The notes: generated from the sequence alone by a model not told the origin. 64,000 nt of DNA from Lentisphaerota bacterium (GCA_015061545.1 SUWJ01000002.1:78459-142458); one strand, 5' to 3'; counted from the first letter of the stretch, positions 17,801-27,500 are shown. Program-made: numbers and translations.

Positions 17801-20800
17801 CGGGATTGCCGAAAACACCGTCCTTAACACCAACGGCTTGTTGATCCTGAGCGGCGGTTATGCGGAAAATACGGTTGTCAACGGCGGCGGGATGCACCTC
17901 TCCAGCGGCAGCGCGGATAAGGTTACGGTTCACGCCAATGGGTATCTTTATCTCTCCAGCGGCACAACTGCCACTAATCTGGATATTGCCCAGAACGCCG
18001 GATTCCTGGTGACGGTGGCAAAAGATACTTACGCCCAATGGAGCAGCGGCGGCAAGAGCTTTGAAACCGGCAACGGATATCTTGCCGACTATACCGTCGG
18101 TTCGCGGGCGCATTTGTCGCTCATGGACGGCAGGATGGAAAATATTACGGTCGAAAATGGCGGATACATATACTTGTATCACGGCACCGCCGAAAATATT
18201 ACGGTTGCCAGCCGCGGAAATGTCACCGCCCGTGATCAGGCGGTACTGAACAGCGCTGTGATCCTTGAACAAGGCAGATTGAGTGTCATCGGCTCGGCAA
18301 CGGTCAACGATCTGACGCTGAATGGCAGCGCAGCGTTCCTTCAGCAAGCTCATATAAACGGCGCAGTCATTGGCAGCACCGGCTATCTGACGATCGCGGA
18401 TTCGGTTTTGGCGGAAGATATTTCGATCCAACGCGGAAAATTGCTCGTCCATTCCGGCGCAACGGCGGAAAATGTATTGCTCAACCGTTTCGGCTCATTG
18501 TCGGTTGAATCCGGCGGTTCGGTTACGCTGGCATACAATCCGTGGAAAGGGTATATAAGTACCGCGTCCGGGGCTGAAGTAACTTATCTTGATGCCTGCG
18601 GGGTTTATGTCGGTAATTTTGAGTCCGGTCTGGTCAGCAGTTACAGCGGTCCGCAGATCAAGGATATTGTGATCACCGGCCCCGCTTACGGAATGAATTT
18701 TTCGGCGGTGGTCATTAATGCAAGCATTGAAAAAGCACTCCTCGCCGCCAGAGCATATATGTTTGTTTCCAGCGGCGGAGCGGCGTATGACACAACTATC
18801 AATATGGGCGGAATGATCGTTTTTTCCGGCGGGATCGCTTCGGGCGGTTCAGTTATATCCGGCGGGGTGATCCTTGTTCTCAACGGCGGTCAGGCGGAAA
18901 CGCTGAATATAGCTAATGGCAGAATCATGGCGTCCTCCGGCGCTCAGATCAGCAATATAACCACTCTCCGCGGCGGATATATCAATGTACTCAGCAGCGC
19001 GGCGGCGTATGATCTGGCGGTCAGCTCCGGCGGCATCCTGAATATTTCCGGCGGCAACGTTACCAATGTTGATCTCCATGCTTACGGCAGCGCAACGCTG
19101 AGCAGCGGAGAACTTGCCGGGGTGGTCAAAGTGGCGAAAGATGCGGTGCTTACTGTAGCCAACGGCAGCATCCGGAATCACTCCACACTCTATTTGCAAG
19201 GTAGATTGGTGCTGAATCAAAAGCAGCTCCGCAACAAGTACAATCTGGTTATAGATCTGCAGGGCGCTCTGCCCGCAGCAAACGATAACTGCTATGTGAC
19301 AAACAGCGTCAATCTGAGCGATTCGGTCAATATTATTGTCAAAGTCGATGCCGATCAGGCGTTCGGCAATTATGTGCTGACGGATTCAGCGGCGGTGATC
19401 ACCGTTACCGCACAGGATCTGACTGGTTCGATTGCTCCCGGCAGCAAGGTAGATACTCTCGGAACATTGTCGCTGAATAATACATCATTTACCGCCGGAA
19501 ATGTAAAATATCAGCTTTTGCAGAAAAACGGCAAGTATGTGCTGAGCATAAACGAAGCTAAAATCATCAGCGCCCCCCAAATCGCCGCTGACAAGGTGGA
19601 AATAACCAACGGTGATGTGACTTTGAGCGCAACGTTTGACGCGTATTCGGTGAAAAACGAATTCAGTCTGGACGGCACACTTTATCAGCTTTATCAAAAC
19701 CCGATCAAGCTCTCCGAAAATGCCACCGTCTATTTCCGCAGCACCGATGAAGATGATAACGTGGTGGAAACCAGCTACACGGTCAGCAATATCGATAAAG
19801 TCGCACCGGATGCACCGGTGATAACTGCCAGTTTGGATAACGATACACCTACGACCGGCACGGTGGAACTCTACGCCGAATTTGCCGCAGATTCGGTACT
19901 CAATGAATACAGTTTTGACAATGTGAATTTCTTCAGCTACCGCAATCACATTACGGTAAAAGAAAATTCCACCGTCTATTTCCGCAGCAAGGATGCAGCC
20001 GGTAATTACAGCGTCGGCAGCTATGCAGTCAGCAATATAACCGATCAGGCGCCGGATCTGCTGGTGAGCGATTTCTACCTGACCGATTACAGCGACGAAA
20101 AGACTGCCACCTTCCAGATTTATGACGACATTACCTTGCACTTTACGGTCAATAATCAGGGTAATACAGCCTCGGAAGCAACTGTGGCAACAATTCTGGT
20201 CGATGGCGAAGCGTATGATTGTATAGATATCGACGCGATTGCAGCCAATGGCAGCACAGAACTGTTCTATACAGTCACCAGCGATGAAGACTGGGCGCTG
20301 GGTACGCACAACATCGGTATTGTTATAGATGCAGAAAATACGCTGCTGGAGCTTGACGACGGCAATAATCAGACGGCAACCACCATTCTGCTGGAAGATG
20401 AATATCTGCCGGATCTGGTCATCAGCAATATTGCGCTGGAATCAACCGAAACAGCCCTGGGCGACACCGGCAAACTGCTTGTTACAGTCAGGAACAACAG
20501 CTTCGGTACGGCTGACATCAGCAAATTGCAAATCAAAATCGGCAATCAGGTGCTGGATGAACTGGAAGTCGGCGAGCTGGATTATTACCAGCGCGAAAGT
20601 TTTACCATTGATATACCGACCGATGGTTATCAAATGGGCAAATACCGCATCGAAGTTACGGCCGATTCCGCCGATGATCTGGAAGAAGTAAGCGAAGTCA
20701 ACAACCGCGCCGCGATTTTCTGGGAAGTCAAAGCGCCCGATCTGCAAATCGTCAGCTTTGCCACCAGAGAAGATTTCTTCCTCGACGATCAGCCGATCAC

Positions 20801-23800
20801 GCTGGAAGTTATTGTCCGGAACAACGGCAATATCGCCTCCAAGGCAACTACCGCCAAAATCGTAAGCAACGATCAGGAGTTGTATGTTGCCGATCTTCAT
20901 GAGCTGAAGGCCGGAGAAAGTACGCGCATCGAAGCAGTGCTGGCTCCCGGTGCGCTGGCTGCGGGCAGTCATACGCTCTCGCTGCAGCTGGATAATGATA
21001 ATAAAGCTGCCGAGTCAGACGAAAACAACAACTCTCAAGACCTCCAGCTGCTGGTGGTGCTGCACGACGAAACCAAGCCTGAGATCATTGAGTTTGACCT
21101 TGTTCAGCAAAAAGCCTCCTACAAGTTCAATCTCTCCACCAAGGTCAGCGACAATATTTCCACTTCTGACGAGATCACAACCGAACTGCAATATGCCTTT
21201 GACCGCAGCCAGCTTGAGCAGAGTGACTTTACCGCAAGTGCACCGCCGAATTTTACTGCGGCAGATGCCGGTAAAGAACTCTACTTCCGCATAGCGGTCA
21301 GAGATGCAGCAGGCAATCAGAGTATTTCGCAGATCAGGAGCGTAAAAATTGCCGACGTGACTGCGCCGGAGATCCCGGAAGCAGCTTACAGCCTTGCCGC
21401 GCAGAAAATAACCATAAATTATTCTGCATCGGACAATTGCGCGGTGACAGCTTATAAGATCTATCTGGATGATGCGCTGGTGGCAACTACCGCTGACGGC
21501 AGCTGGACAAGCAGCGTTCTGAGCGTGGGCGAACATACTTTCCGTATCGAAGCGCTGGACAAAGCAGGCAACAGCACCAGCTGCGAAACCCACCGCTTTG
21601 AAATCGGGGACACCATTGCGCCGACAGTAACCGACATCTCCATCAAGCAGAGCGGCAACAGCTACAAGTTCAATGTAACGCTGAATGCACAGGACAACAA
21701 TACCGCTGCGGAAGAGTTGAAATACTTTGTCAAATATGCTTCCGGCGCAGCTGAACTTGAATCAGCAGCGTGGATCGACGGTCTTGCTTTTGAACTGGAT
21801 GCCGCCGCGACGGGAAAGAGTTATTTCTACAGCGCAGGCGTAATGGATCTGGCGGGTAATATAAGCTGGAGCAACGCGCAGCAATTCACCGTTCTGGATA
21901 CGACTGCGCCGGACAAGATCAGCCAAATCAATTCTGTTGTCAGCGATGATTCAGTAAAGATCAGCTGGACGGAAGTTCAGGATAACACCGGTATATTGGA
22001 ATATGAAATCCGCTGCAAACAAGCCGATGGCGAGTTTGAGTATATCACCGTTACCGGAAATAATTTTGATTTGCAGGATCTCTCCGCCGGTGAATATACG
22101 TTCAATATACGCGCCTACGATCTGTCGGGGAACGCTTCGGAGTGGTCCGACGACTGCACCTTCAGCATCTTTGAACGCGATCCTTACGAACTGGGCAACG
22201 ATTTTGATACAGCCTTTGATCTTGGTTTGCTGAAGGGCAACGGTTCTCTGGACAACAGCGCAGTGATCTCCAATGCGCAGGATATTGACTGTTACAAGTT
22301 TACCTTGTCGGACAACGGTAACAGCAACGATTGGTTCCGGGCAAGCGCCCAAGGCAGCGACAAGGGCCATCTGCAATTCAGCTTGTATACTGCCAACGGG
22401 GTATTGCTGGAAGATTACACGCAGGATCCCGGCGGCAAATTCTCGCTGGACGGACTTTTTGCAGGCAGTTATTATCTGATGGTCAAAGGTCTCAACGGCG
22501 CCGGCGGCAAATACGATCTGCAATGGAAGTGTTCAACAAAAGTTGAAAAAGATGCCTGGGAAAATAACAACAGCATCACCGAGGCTTCGGTTCTGGATCT
22601 TGCCAAAGAAACCGACGGCACGATCTATTTGACCATCGACTCCCGCAATGATGAAGATTTCTTCAAAATCATATTGCCGCATTTCGGCAGCGTGCAGGAC
22701 TACTTTACCATCAGCTTCAACAACGAAATAAGCGATCTTGACCTTACGCTGTTGGATTCTGAAGGTGATTGGGTTGCAGAATCCGCCGGTTTGGGCAGCG
22801 AAGAAACAATTTCGCTGGAAGGTCTGGCGGCAGGCACATACTATTTGCGGGTCAACGGCAGCAAAGCCAACGAATATACGCTCAATTATCAGATTTCCGA
22901 CGGCAATCCGCTGCCGGATGAGCTGGAAGGCAGCTCCGATCCGATCGCCCTTTCGGGCAGAACGACCTACCGTGATCTCTCGATCTGCGCCGGAGATGAT
23001 TCCAGCGATATATTCAGTTTTGAACTGGATCATGTGGGCAGCAAAAACGACCGGATCAGTTTCCGCCCCCAGAATATGGAATGGAACAGCGGCATGAAGT
23101 ATGAATTGCTCGATGAATCCGGCGCAGTTGCTGCCTGCGGTACCGGTTATGAAGTCAAACTGACCGATCTGATGGCGGGCAACTATACGCTGGTACTGGA
23201 TACCCCCATCGAAGGCAGCGGCTCCAAGTACAATATCAAATCCCATATCCGGCAGGGTAATGAAGAGGAAAACCAATCCTGGGCAGTCTTTATCTACATT
23301 GACGGTGACGATCAGGTGTTGGATGGCTACTTCTTCAAAGATCTGCAAAAGATGTACGCTGCGGAACTCAACGACAATGTTGATGTGTACATTATGTACG
23401 ACCGTTACGATATGTCTGTAACCGATGCCATGACCCATGATATCTGGGAAAATACCCGTGTCGGCAAACTGACCAACGGCAGAATAAGCTGGTCGCAGCT
23501 GGGAGGTAAGGACGAGTGGGATATGAGCAGCAGGAATACGCTGGAACAATTTATCCAATGGGGATTGAATGATTCAACAGCCCAAAACTGCGCGCTGGTC
23601 ATCAAAGACCACGGTTCGCCGCTGGGTTACTGCTGCAGCGATGCCGATACGGGGTATTATCTTAATGACAATGAAAAAGCAAGCCCCATGCTTACCGCCC
23701 GGGAAATCGGCGAGCTGGTCGGCAGCTACGAACAGTTCAAAGTGACCGTTTTCGACGCCTGCTGGATGGGTTCTGATGTTGTTATAAATGCCATGGAAGG

Positions 23801-26800
23801 CAAATGCGATTACGTTGTTGCCAGCGAAGCGGTGGCGTGGACACCGGATATTTCGATCCGTTACAAGGATTTCCTCGAAAGTATCACCGGCAATATGACC
23901 GCTGAGGAGTTTGCCTCCGCCGCAGTCGATGCCAACGGCAACAAACAGCAATTTGTGACCATGGCGGCATTCTACACCGCCGAAAAGAACTTTACCAATG
24001 CGTTGAATGCCTTTGCTGAGGCGGCAGAAAAATTCACCGTTTCCGACTGGATCCGGGTTGCCAATGCTTTTGCAGCAGCGCCGAACTATGCGGAAGGGCA
24101 CAGCGCGTTCTCGGATATTCTGCATATTGCCTCCAGCATCAAAAACGGTTCGGAACAAATGCTGAGCGCCACCGCCGATTTGATTGATGCAATCAAATCC
24201 TCCATTGTTGCATTCAACGCTTATCCCAAGAGCTACGGCAACGGTCTGGCGGTACTCAACCCGCTTCAGTCCGATTTGGATCAGCTAAAAGACTCCTATA
24301 TCGGGGCTTACGAAGGCAACAAATGGAATTACTTTGAAAGTGACCTCGGAAAGGGTGCATGGGGTGAATTCCTGAAAAAACTCCATCTTTACCGCGGTTC
24401 GCATGAAATCATCAAAGTCAGTACCGCAGTTCTGCCCGGGAAGACCAATATCAAAGATACCGCTAAAATGTCGGTATTCACCTCTTACGATATCGGGGTA
24501 TTCTCAGGCGAAGGCGTCAAGTTGGAACAGCTGGCGGTCAACGATACGATCTGCTTCTCGCTGGATATTACCCGCGACGGTACAGCAGGAGATATCATCC
24601 GGGCAATTTCGGAAAATGCCAATGCCGATTTGAGCATGACCCTTTATGACAGCAGTATGAACGAGCTGCTCAGCGGCAGCGATTCAATTTCGCTGGAAAA
24701 TATCGATATTGCTGCCAACGGTACAAACTACTACCTGCAAGTAAGTACTTCCGAGGCCTCCAGCCTTACGCTGAGTATGCACGGCAACTGGACAAGCGGG
24801 GTTGACCGCTACGATTACCGTATCAGCCAGAGCAACGAAGCCGGAGCCAACGGTAACGGTACCTTTGCCAAGGCCACTCAGCTGACCACCGGCTTTTACG
24901 GCGGTCTGGTCACCAGTCAGGATGACGAAGATATTTACAGCATCGGCAATCAATACTTCAACCGCTACACAGTAACAATAACTGCCGCTGAAGGCTTGAC
25001 GGTAGAAGAGTACAGTGCGGACGGCAGTCAAAATCTGGTGCAGGAGGCAGCTTATCAGAACGGCAAATACATTCTGGAAGTTGCCGCAGGCAGCTATCTG
25101 AAAGTTTGCGGCAAGGGCGACTTGAGCAAAAACGAGGTCAACAGCTACTCCATCAAAGTTGAATTGCTGGAAGGTGCAAGCCGTGTCAGCCCCGCACCTG
25201 CAGCGCCGGAAGTTTCTGCGGATATCATGCACCTGACCAGCGGTGTTGTAACGCTGACGGCCAAGTTTTCTGCTGAGTCCGCCATTTGCCAGTACCGCAT
25301 AGATAACGGTAAATGGCTCACCTACAAAGCCCCGGTAAAAGTCTCTGAAAATGCCGTGGTCAGCTTCCGCGCCGCCAGCAGTCAGAATGTATATTGCAAT
25401 CCGGTGGAATATGCAGTAACTAATATCGACAATGTTGCACCGGATAAACCTGTCGCCTCTGCCGACATAACCGAAGCAACCAATCACTCGGTTACTGTTA
25501 AAGCTGAATTCAGCAGCGACAGCGTTGTTTGCGAATACAGTCTGGATAATATCTCGTGGAAGACCTACCCCGAAGCTGGCATATCGTTCAAGCAGAACGG
25601 AAAGGTGTATTTCCGCAGTTTTGACCAGGCGGGCAATGCTTCGGAAGTTACGGTTTATGAAGTAAACAATATCGACAAAGTTGCACCTGAACTCCCCACT
25701 GTACAGGCCGATGTAACAGATATAACCGATTTGGCTGTATATGTTTCGGCAACATTCAGCAATGACAGTACCGTCCGCGAATACAGCTTAAACGGTGTCG
25801 ATTACATGGCTTATACCGGAGCGGTGAAGGTCGAAGAAAATACCACGCTCTATTTCCGTGCGGCAGACGCAGTCGGCAACTATACGCAAGCTGTAACATA
25901 CGAAGTAAAAAATATTGCTCCGGTCGATAAGTATAATATGACCAGCAAATCCTATGGTTATGGCGGTAATTTTGACGGCTCCATTGCTCACGAAACCAAC
26001 CTGACCGTTTCCGGCGGAACGTTCAAACGGTTTTTCGGCGGCAACAATATTAACCAGACGCGGACATTTGTCGATGTAACCGGCGAAATAAATCTGTTTA
26101 TTCACGGCGGAACCTTCAGCAGCGTGGTCGCCGGCGGTGACTATGTTGCAGGCGGGATCGTTGAACGGCAGGGAGATATCAACTTTACCATTCGCGGAGG
26201 TGTTTTCAACCAGAACGTCGGCGGTGGGTTGTGCTTCCAGTCTGCTGATACCAGCAATATATCTATGGCGGTGGCCAACAATATCAACTTTACCATTGCC
26301 GGAGGTACTTTCAATAAACGTATCTGCGCGGGGAACTTCTCCGGAAAATCGAATTACTCCAACTATGCCGAAGTAAAGGGAAATATCAATCTTACGGTCG
26401 ATGCCACCAATTCGGATATAACAATCAACGAATATCTGGTTGCCGGATCTTCCGGTTACGGCTGGGTACGCGGCAATATAACTGTAACGCTGAAGAAATC
26501 TGCTGAGCATAAATTCAATTTCAGCAACACGATTTCCGGCGGCAGCGAATATGCCTATTACACCAATTATGCCGATGGAAGACGCAGTGCCACCAGCTAT
26601 GTCGATGGCAGCCGGACGGTGGTGCTGGATGGTTACGTTGGTGAGTTTGACGGCAAACTTCTTATGTTTGAAAAGGTCAAAGTTACCGCGTCAACCGACA
26701 TAGAGTTTACCAATAAGGATTTCGATTTTTCGGATATTTCATCGTGGGAAATCGAAGCCGGAGCATCGCTGAATAATATAGCGCGGAACAACTTTAAAGG

Positions 26801-27032
26801 AGATACGCTCTATTTTGATCTCAGCGATTGGGATGCAGAAAGCCCGTGGCAGGTAATGAGCGGTACAGACAATACTTTCAAAGGATTGACCGAAGCAACG
26901 ATCAAGTTTGATAACACGACAGTTGCTTACGACAGTACGCTCAATGCCTGGTGCAGCAGCGAATACAAACTGGCCATTGAAGAAGATGACAATGGCACCA
27001 AACGCATGATCGTCAGCGCGATCGAGGCGTAA
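14892..27032 (+). CDS. Giant multidomain surface/secreted protein: metzincin-like, AIDA repeats, CARDB, PPC, clostripain C11
   Basis: About 4,046 residues. Order of parts: a metzincin-like domain (1-155; HEAGHLLGTLNH at 138); AIDA-type strand-loop-strand repeats (160-1437); a cap; two Ig-like modules; three CARDB modules (1720-2057, each opening with PDL); FN3/Ig-like modules; three pre-peptidase C-terminal modules (2428-2790); a clostripain-type C11 protease (2793-3167; His2907 in IKDHGSP, Cys2957 in FDACWMG); more PPC-like modules; three Ig-like modules; and a Gly-rich beta-helical C-terminus. No cleavable signal peptide and no autotransporter barrel are visible, so type I-like export via the C-terminus is an inference. 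ATG 14892 has GGGGA eight bases ahead; TTG 14865 and ATG 14877 are less likely. Low Cys, Asp/Asn/Gly/Ser-rich composition fits an extracellular adhesin-protease. Confidence 0.9.
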   Translation: MEEQKIANGGLQTVVQIAVPQIIYLDFDGELTKYDGTVLKIDRVEVADPLLSAERIAGITGELNQKFAAQNVIFVTEKPASADFSTIFIGKSDDFSAYGTFQGMAETVDLNNTKPTDNAFVLLDKTSTDQEIIATIAHEAGHLLGTLNHGGEGLQAYAAITSVTSGQTVSGITVASGDSLCISSGGSVTDATISYGGSMYISSGGVANDVTVSSGYMNVFSGGTADNITVNYGGSATIYSGGTASIAFNPWSGTIVSSAGAVVNYLERDAEVYFGGSAQGIISQGAALSDIYIGSNLSAIVYESGSLINASLQSGGRVMNYGTVENLVVNSGGVVNNYGTLSVVWNPWGDNSKIYGNGSVTYLERDAEIYYGNTVSGLLDRGGSTENLTLSGGLSAIVYEDGVVSGADVQVGGNLLLAVGGSALKVRENGGFVSAAEGAEIEFIEHTFSNTELNSGNSATVHSRTSAVDITVNTNAQMDVFDGGNLSQLKVNGGHVNIFDGGRLDNYSVTGGWIHISGGSATNGSVTSGYVNVYNSAALENITVTGKGRITIQSGAYISNLKADATAYLGITVADNTYVEGSYGGSSFVMKDAVLNSFDLRSGFIAVSSGGTVNDITVSSGGYIVMNNGADGGQITVQSGGIVYISSGADASGITLHSGGRMYVFAGGNVENITLNAGGSVYVSSGGKAEICFNPWRGAVFASAGAAVTYLQRDNNVYYGNYSQGIVSQGNSLSALDIASGNSVIVYSNGNLADATVHAGGMMYVSSGGTASEIVEYGGYVNIADGAQVTFAEHTIDKMNLSSGHRATFHSGTTVEKLLVNSGAAAYIYNGGSAVDLHVSSGGTTWIYDHGIAQSVTVHAGGNITIYSGAVVSSLDWTPCEGRVFVEDGATVNFTRELTGVYLGSNNHLIAHEMVISNSSMGSGALMYVMQNGSAVNISAFKEGHIHVSSGGLIDSATLNNFGRLFVYNGGIAENTVLNTNGLLILSGGYAENTVVNGGGMHLSSGSADKVTVHANGYLYLSSGTTATNLDIAQNAGFLVTVAKDTYAQWSSGGKSFETGNGYLADYTVGSRAHLSLMDGRMENITVENGGYIYLYHGTAENITVASRGNVTARDQAVLNSAVILEQGRLSVIGSATVNDLTLNGSAAFLQQAHINGAVIGSTGYLTIADSVLAEDISIQRGKLLVHSGATAENVLLNRFGSLSVESGGSVTLAYNPWKGYISTASGAEVTYLDACGVYVGNFESGLVSSYSGPQIKDIVITGPAYGMNFSAVVINASIEKALLAARAYMFVSSGGAAYDTTINMGGMIVFSGGIASGGSVISGGVILVLNGGQAETLNIANGRIMASSGAQISNITTLRGGYINVLSSAAAYDLAVSSGGILNISGGNVTNVDLHAYGSATLSSGELAGVVKVAKDAVLTVANGSIRNHSTLYLQGRLVLNQKQLRNKYNLVIDLQGALPAANDNCYVTNSVNLSDSVNIIVKVDADQAFGNYVLTDSAAVITVTAQDLTGSIAPGSKVDTLGTLSLNNTSFTAGNVKYQLLQKNGKYVLSINEAKIISAPQIAADKVEITNGDVTLSATFDAYSVKNEFSLDGTLYQLYQNPIKLSENATVYFRSTDEDDNVVETSYTVSNIDKVAPDAPVITASLDNDTPTTGTVELYAEFAADSVLNEYSFDNVNFFSYRNHITVKENSTVYFRSKDAAGNYSVGSYAVSNITDQAPDLLVSDFYLTDYSDEKTATFQIYDDITLHFTVNNQGNTASEATVATILVDGEAYDCIDIDAIAANGSTELFYTVTSDEDWALGTHNIGIVIDAENTLLELDDGNNQTATTILLEDEYLPDLVISNIALESTETALGDTGKLLVTVRNNSFGTADISKLQIKIGNQVLDELEVGELDYYQRESFTIDIPTDGYQMGKYRIEVTADSADDLEEVSEVNNRAAIFWEVKAPDLQIVSFATREDFFLDDQPITLEVIVRNNGNIASKATTAKIVSNDQELYVADLHELKAGESTRIEAVLAPGALAAGSHTLSLQLDNDNKAAESDENNNSQDLQLLVVLHDETKPEIIEFDLVQQKASYKFNLSTKVSDNISTSDEITTELQYAFDRSQLEQSDFTASAPPNFTAADAGKELYFRIAVRDAAGNQSISQIRSVKIADVTAPEIPEAAYSLAAQKITINYSASDNCAVTAYKIYLDDALVATTADGSWTSSVLSVGEHTFRIEALDKAGNSTSCETHRFEIGDTIAPTVTDISIKQSGNSYKFNVTLNAQDNNTAAEELKYFVKYASGAAELESAAWIDGLAFELDAAATGKSYFYSAGVMDLAGNISWSNAQQFTVLDTTAPDKISQINSVVSDDSVKISWTEVQDNTGILEYEIRCKQADGEFEYITVTGNNFDLQDLSAGEYTFNIRAYDLSGNASEWSDDCTFSIFERDPYELGNDFDTAFDLGLLKGNGSLDNSAVISNAQDIDCYKFTLSDNGNSNDWFRASAQGSDKGHLQFSLYTANGVLLEDYTQDPGGKFSLDGLFAGSYYLMVKGLNGAGGKYDLQWKCSTKVEKDAWENNNSITEASVLDLAKETDGTIYLTIDSRNDEDFFKIILPHFGSVQDYFTISFNNEISDLDLTLLDSEGDWVAESAGLGSEETISLEGLAAGTYYLRVNGSKANEYTLNYQISDGNPLPDELEGSSDPIALSGRTTYRDLSICAGDDSSDIFSFELDHVGSKNDRISFRPQNMEWNSGMKYELLDESGAVAACGTGYEVKLTDLMAGNYTLVLDTPIEGSGSKYNIKSHIRQGNEEENQSWAVFIYIDGDDQVLDGYFFKDLQKMYAAELNDNVDVYIMYDRYDMSVTDAMTHDIWENTRVGKLTNGRISWSQLGGKDEWDMSSRNTLEQFIQWGLNDSTAQNCALVIKDHGSPLGYCCSDADTGYYLNDNEKASPMLTAREIGELVGSYEQFKVTVFDACWMGSDVVINAMEGKCDYVVASEAVAWTPDISIRYKDFLESITGNMTAEEFASAAVDANGNKQQFVTMAAFYTAEKNFTNALNAFAEAAEKFTVSDWIRVANAFAAAPNYAEGHSAFSDILHIASSIKNGSEQMLSATADLIDAIKSSIVAFNAYPKSYGNGLAVLNPLQSDLDQLKDSYIGAYEGNKWNYFESDLGKGAWGEFLKKLHLYRGSHEIIKVSTAVLPGKTNIKDTAKMSVFTSYDIGVFSGEGVKLEQLAVNDTICFSLDITRDGTAGDIIRAISENANADLSMTLYDSSMNELLSGSDSISLENIDIAANGTNYYLQVSTSEASSLTLSMHGNWTSGVDRYDYRISQSNEAGANGNGTFAKATQLTTGFYGGLVTSQDDEDIYSIGNQYFNRYTVTITAAEGLTVEEYSADGSQNLVQEAAYQNGKYILEVAAGSYLKVCGKGDLSKNEVNSYSIKVELLEGASRVSPAPAAPEVSADIMHLTSGVVTLTAKFSAESAICQYRIDNGKWLTYKAPVKVSENAVVSFRAASSQNVYCNPVEYAVTNIDNVAPDKPVASADITEATNHSVTVKAEFSSDSVVCEYSLDNISWKTYPEAGISFKQNGKVYFRSFDQAGNASEVTVYEVNNIDKVAPELPTVQADVTDITDLAVYVSATFSNDSTVREYSLNGVDYMAYTGAVKVEENTTLYFRAADAVGNYTQAVTYEVKNIAPVDKYNMTSKSYGYGGNFDGSIAHETNLTVSGGTFKRFFGGNNINQTRTFVDVTGEINLFIHGGTFSSVVAGGDYVAGGIVERQGDINFTIRGGVFNQNVGGGLCFQSADTSNISMAVANNINFTIAGGTFNKRICAGNFSGKSNYSNYAEVKGNINLTVDATNSDITINEYLVAGSSGYGWVRGNITVTLKKSAEHKFNFSNTISGGSEYAYYTNYADGRRSATSYVDGSRTVVLDGYVGEFDGKLLMFEKVKVTASTDIEFTNKDFDFSDISSWEIEAGASLNNIARNNFKGDTLYFDLSDWDAESPWQVMSGTDNTFKGLTEATIKFDNTTVAYDSTLNAWCSSEYKLAIEEDDNGTKRMIVSAIEA
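15370..19200 (+). repeat. AIDA-type strand-loop-strand coding repeat array
   Basis: About 1,280 residues are built of roughly 20-25-residue units of the form V-x-SGG-x3-V-x2-GG-x-A-x2-ITV. Larger modules recur within it. An NPWxG...YLxRDxxVYYGN unit appears near 15636, 15927, 16972 and 18537, with a diverged copy near 17520. A second unit (EFIEHT / TFAEHT) occurs near 16209 and 17259, and a third (ITVADNTY / VTVAKDTY) near 16600 and 18010. This points to growth by duplication of blocks several hundred residues long, followed by divergence. The units are coding and too diverged at DNA level to be a CRISPR or satellite. Confidence 0.85.
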
Positions 27033-27055
27033 AATATGAGGATATTAAAGTTAAA

Positions 27056-27187
27056 ATGGTTCCAGAAAAGAAACTCCGGTATGTTGCTCCGGAAATAGTA
27101 TATGTAGATCCTGCATTGCTTTCGCACGGCGATGAAGGCGAAAGTAATCCATGTTGTACCGCCCGGGGAAGAAAATCCCGGCGATGA
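27056..27187 (+). CDS. Candidate 43-residue peptide immediately downstream of the giant gene
   Basis: ATG 27056 opens 23 bases after the giant gene's stop. It encodes VPEKKLRYVAPEIVYVDP, then ALLSHGDEGESNP and a basic Cys-Cys tail. The YVAPEIVYVDP stretch resembles short leader-like peptides common in gut bacteria (Y-x-x-PE-[IV] pattern), but I cannot assign a family. In another frame the DNA from about 27163 reads PPGEENPGDEWE before a stop at about 27198, which echoes the acidic GDEGESNP text. A frameshift may therefore have replaced an acidic tail, in which case this is a decaying gene. Ribosome binding is weak: AGGA lies 13 bases upstream. No modification enzyme is encoded nearby. Confidence 0.4.
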   Translation: MVPEKKLRYVAPEIVYVDPALLSHGDEGESNPCCTARGRKSRR

Positions 27188-27500
27188 GTGGGAGTAATAT
27201 TATTCTTCCGGCCTGCAATTTCTGATTGCATGGAAAAAGCAAGCAGCTCAGTAATTGGCGGCGCAGGAGTACTGTGAATAGCGAGTTCCTGTCTGCAGAG
27301 CTGGTTTCTGTGACCAGAGCGTGTTTATTGGCTGCGAGGGTATGTATCGCTGCCAGGGCGGAAAATAGTATTCCCCCAGTATTCCTGATATTCTCAGTTG
27401 CTTTATGCGACACACTGGTGTTTGCTTTGCCGCTTTTCTTTGTGCCTTGCTCAAGCAAAACCACTGGTTAAGATGATAGTTTTTTTGCGTCAAAGCAAAT
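27188..27500. other. Non-coding stretch between the giant-gene locus and the rubrerythrin fusion
   Basis: Both strands carry frames of 60-140 codons here, but their translations show no family, no compositional bias and no ribosome binding site, so I do not call genes. A short perfect hairpin TGCAAT-TTCTG-ATTGCA occurs near 27214-27230. Nothing else is recognisable. Confidence 0.4.

Noticed and set aside
15370..19200. Regular repeats that might be a CRISPR array or satellite DNA
   Set aside because: The repeats keep one long open frame, differ at DNA level and encode SGG-type beta units; they are coding AIDA repeats.
27051..27493. Frames on both strands between the giant gene and the rubrerythrin terminator
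   Set aside because: Translations look random, and the longest overlaps the end of the small downstream peptide frame on the other strand.
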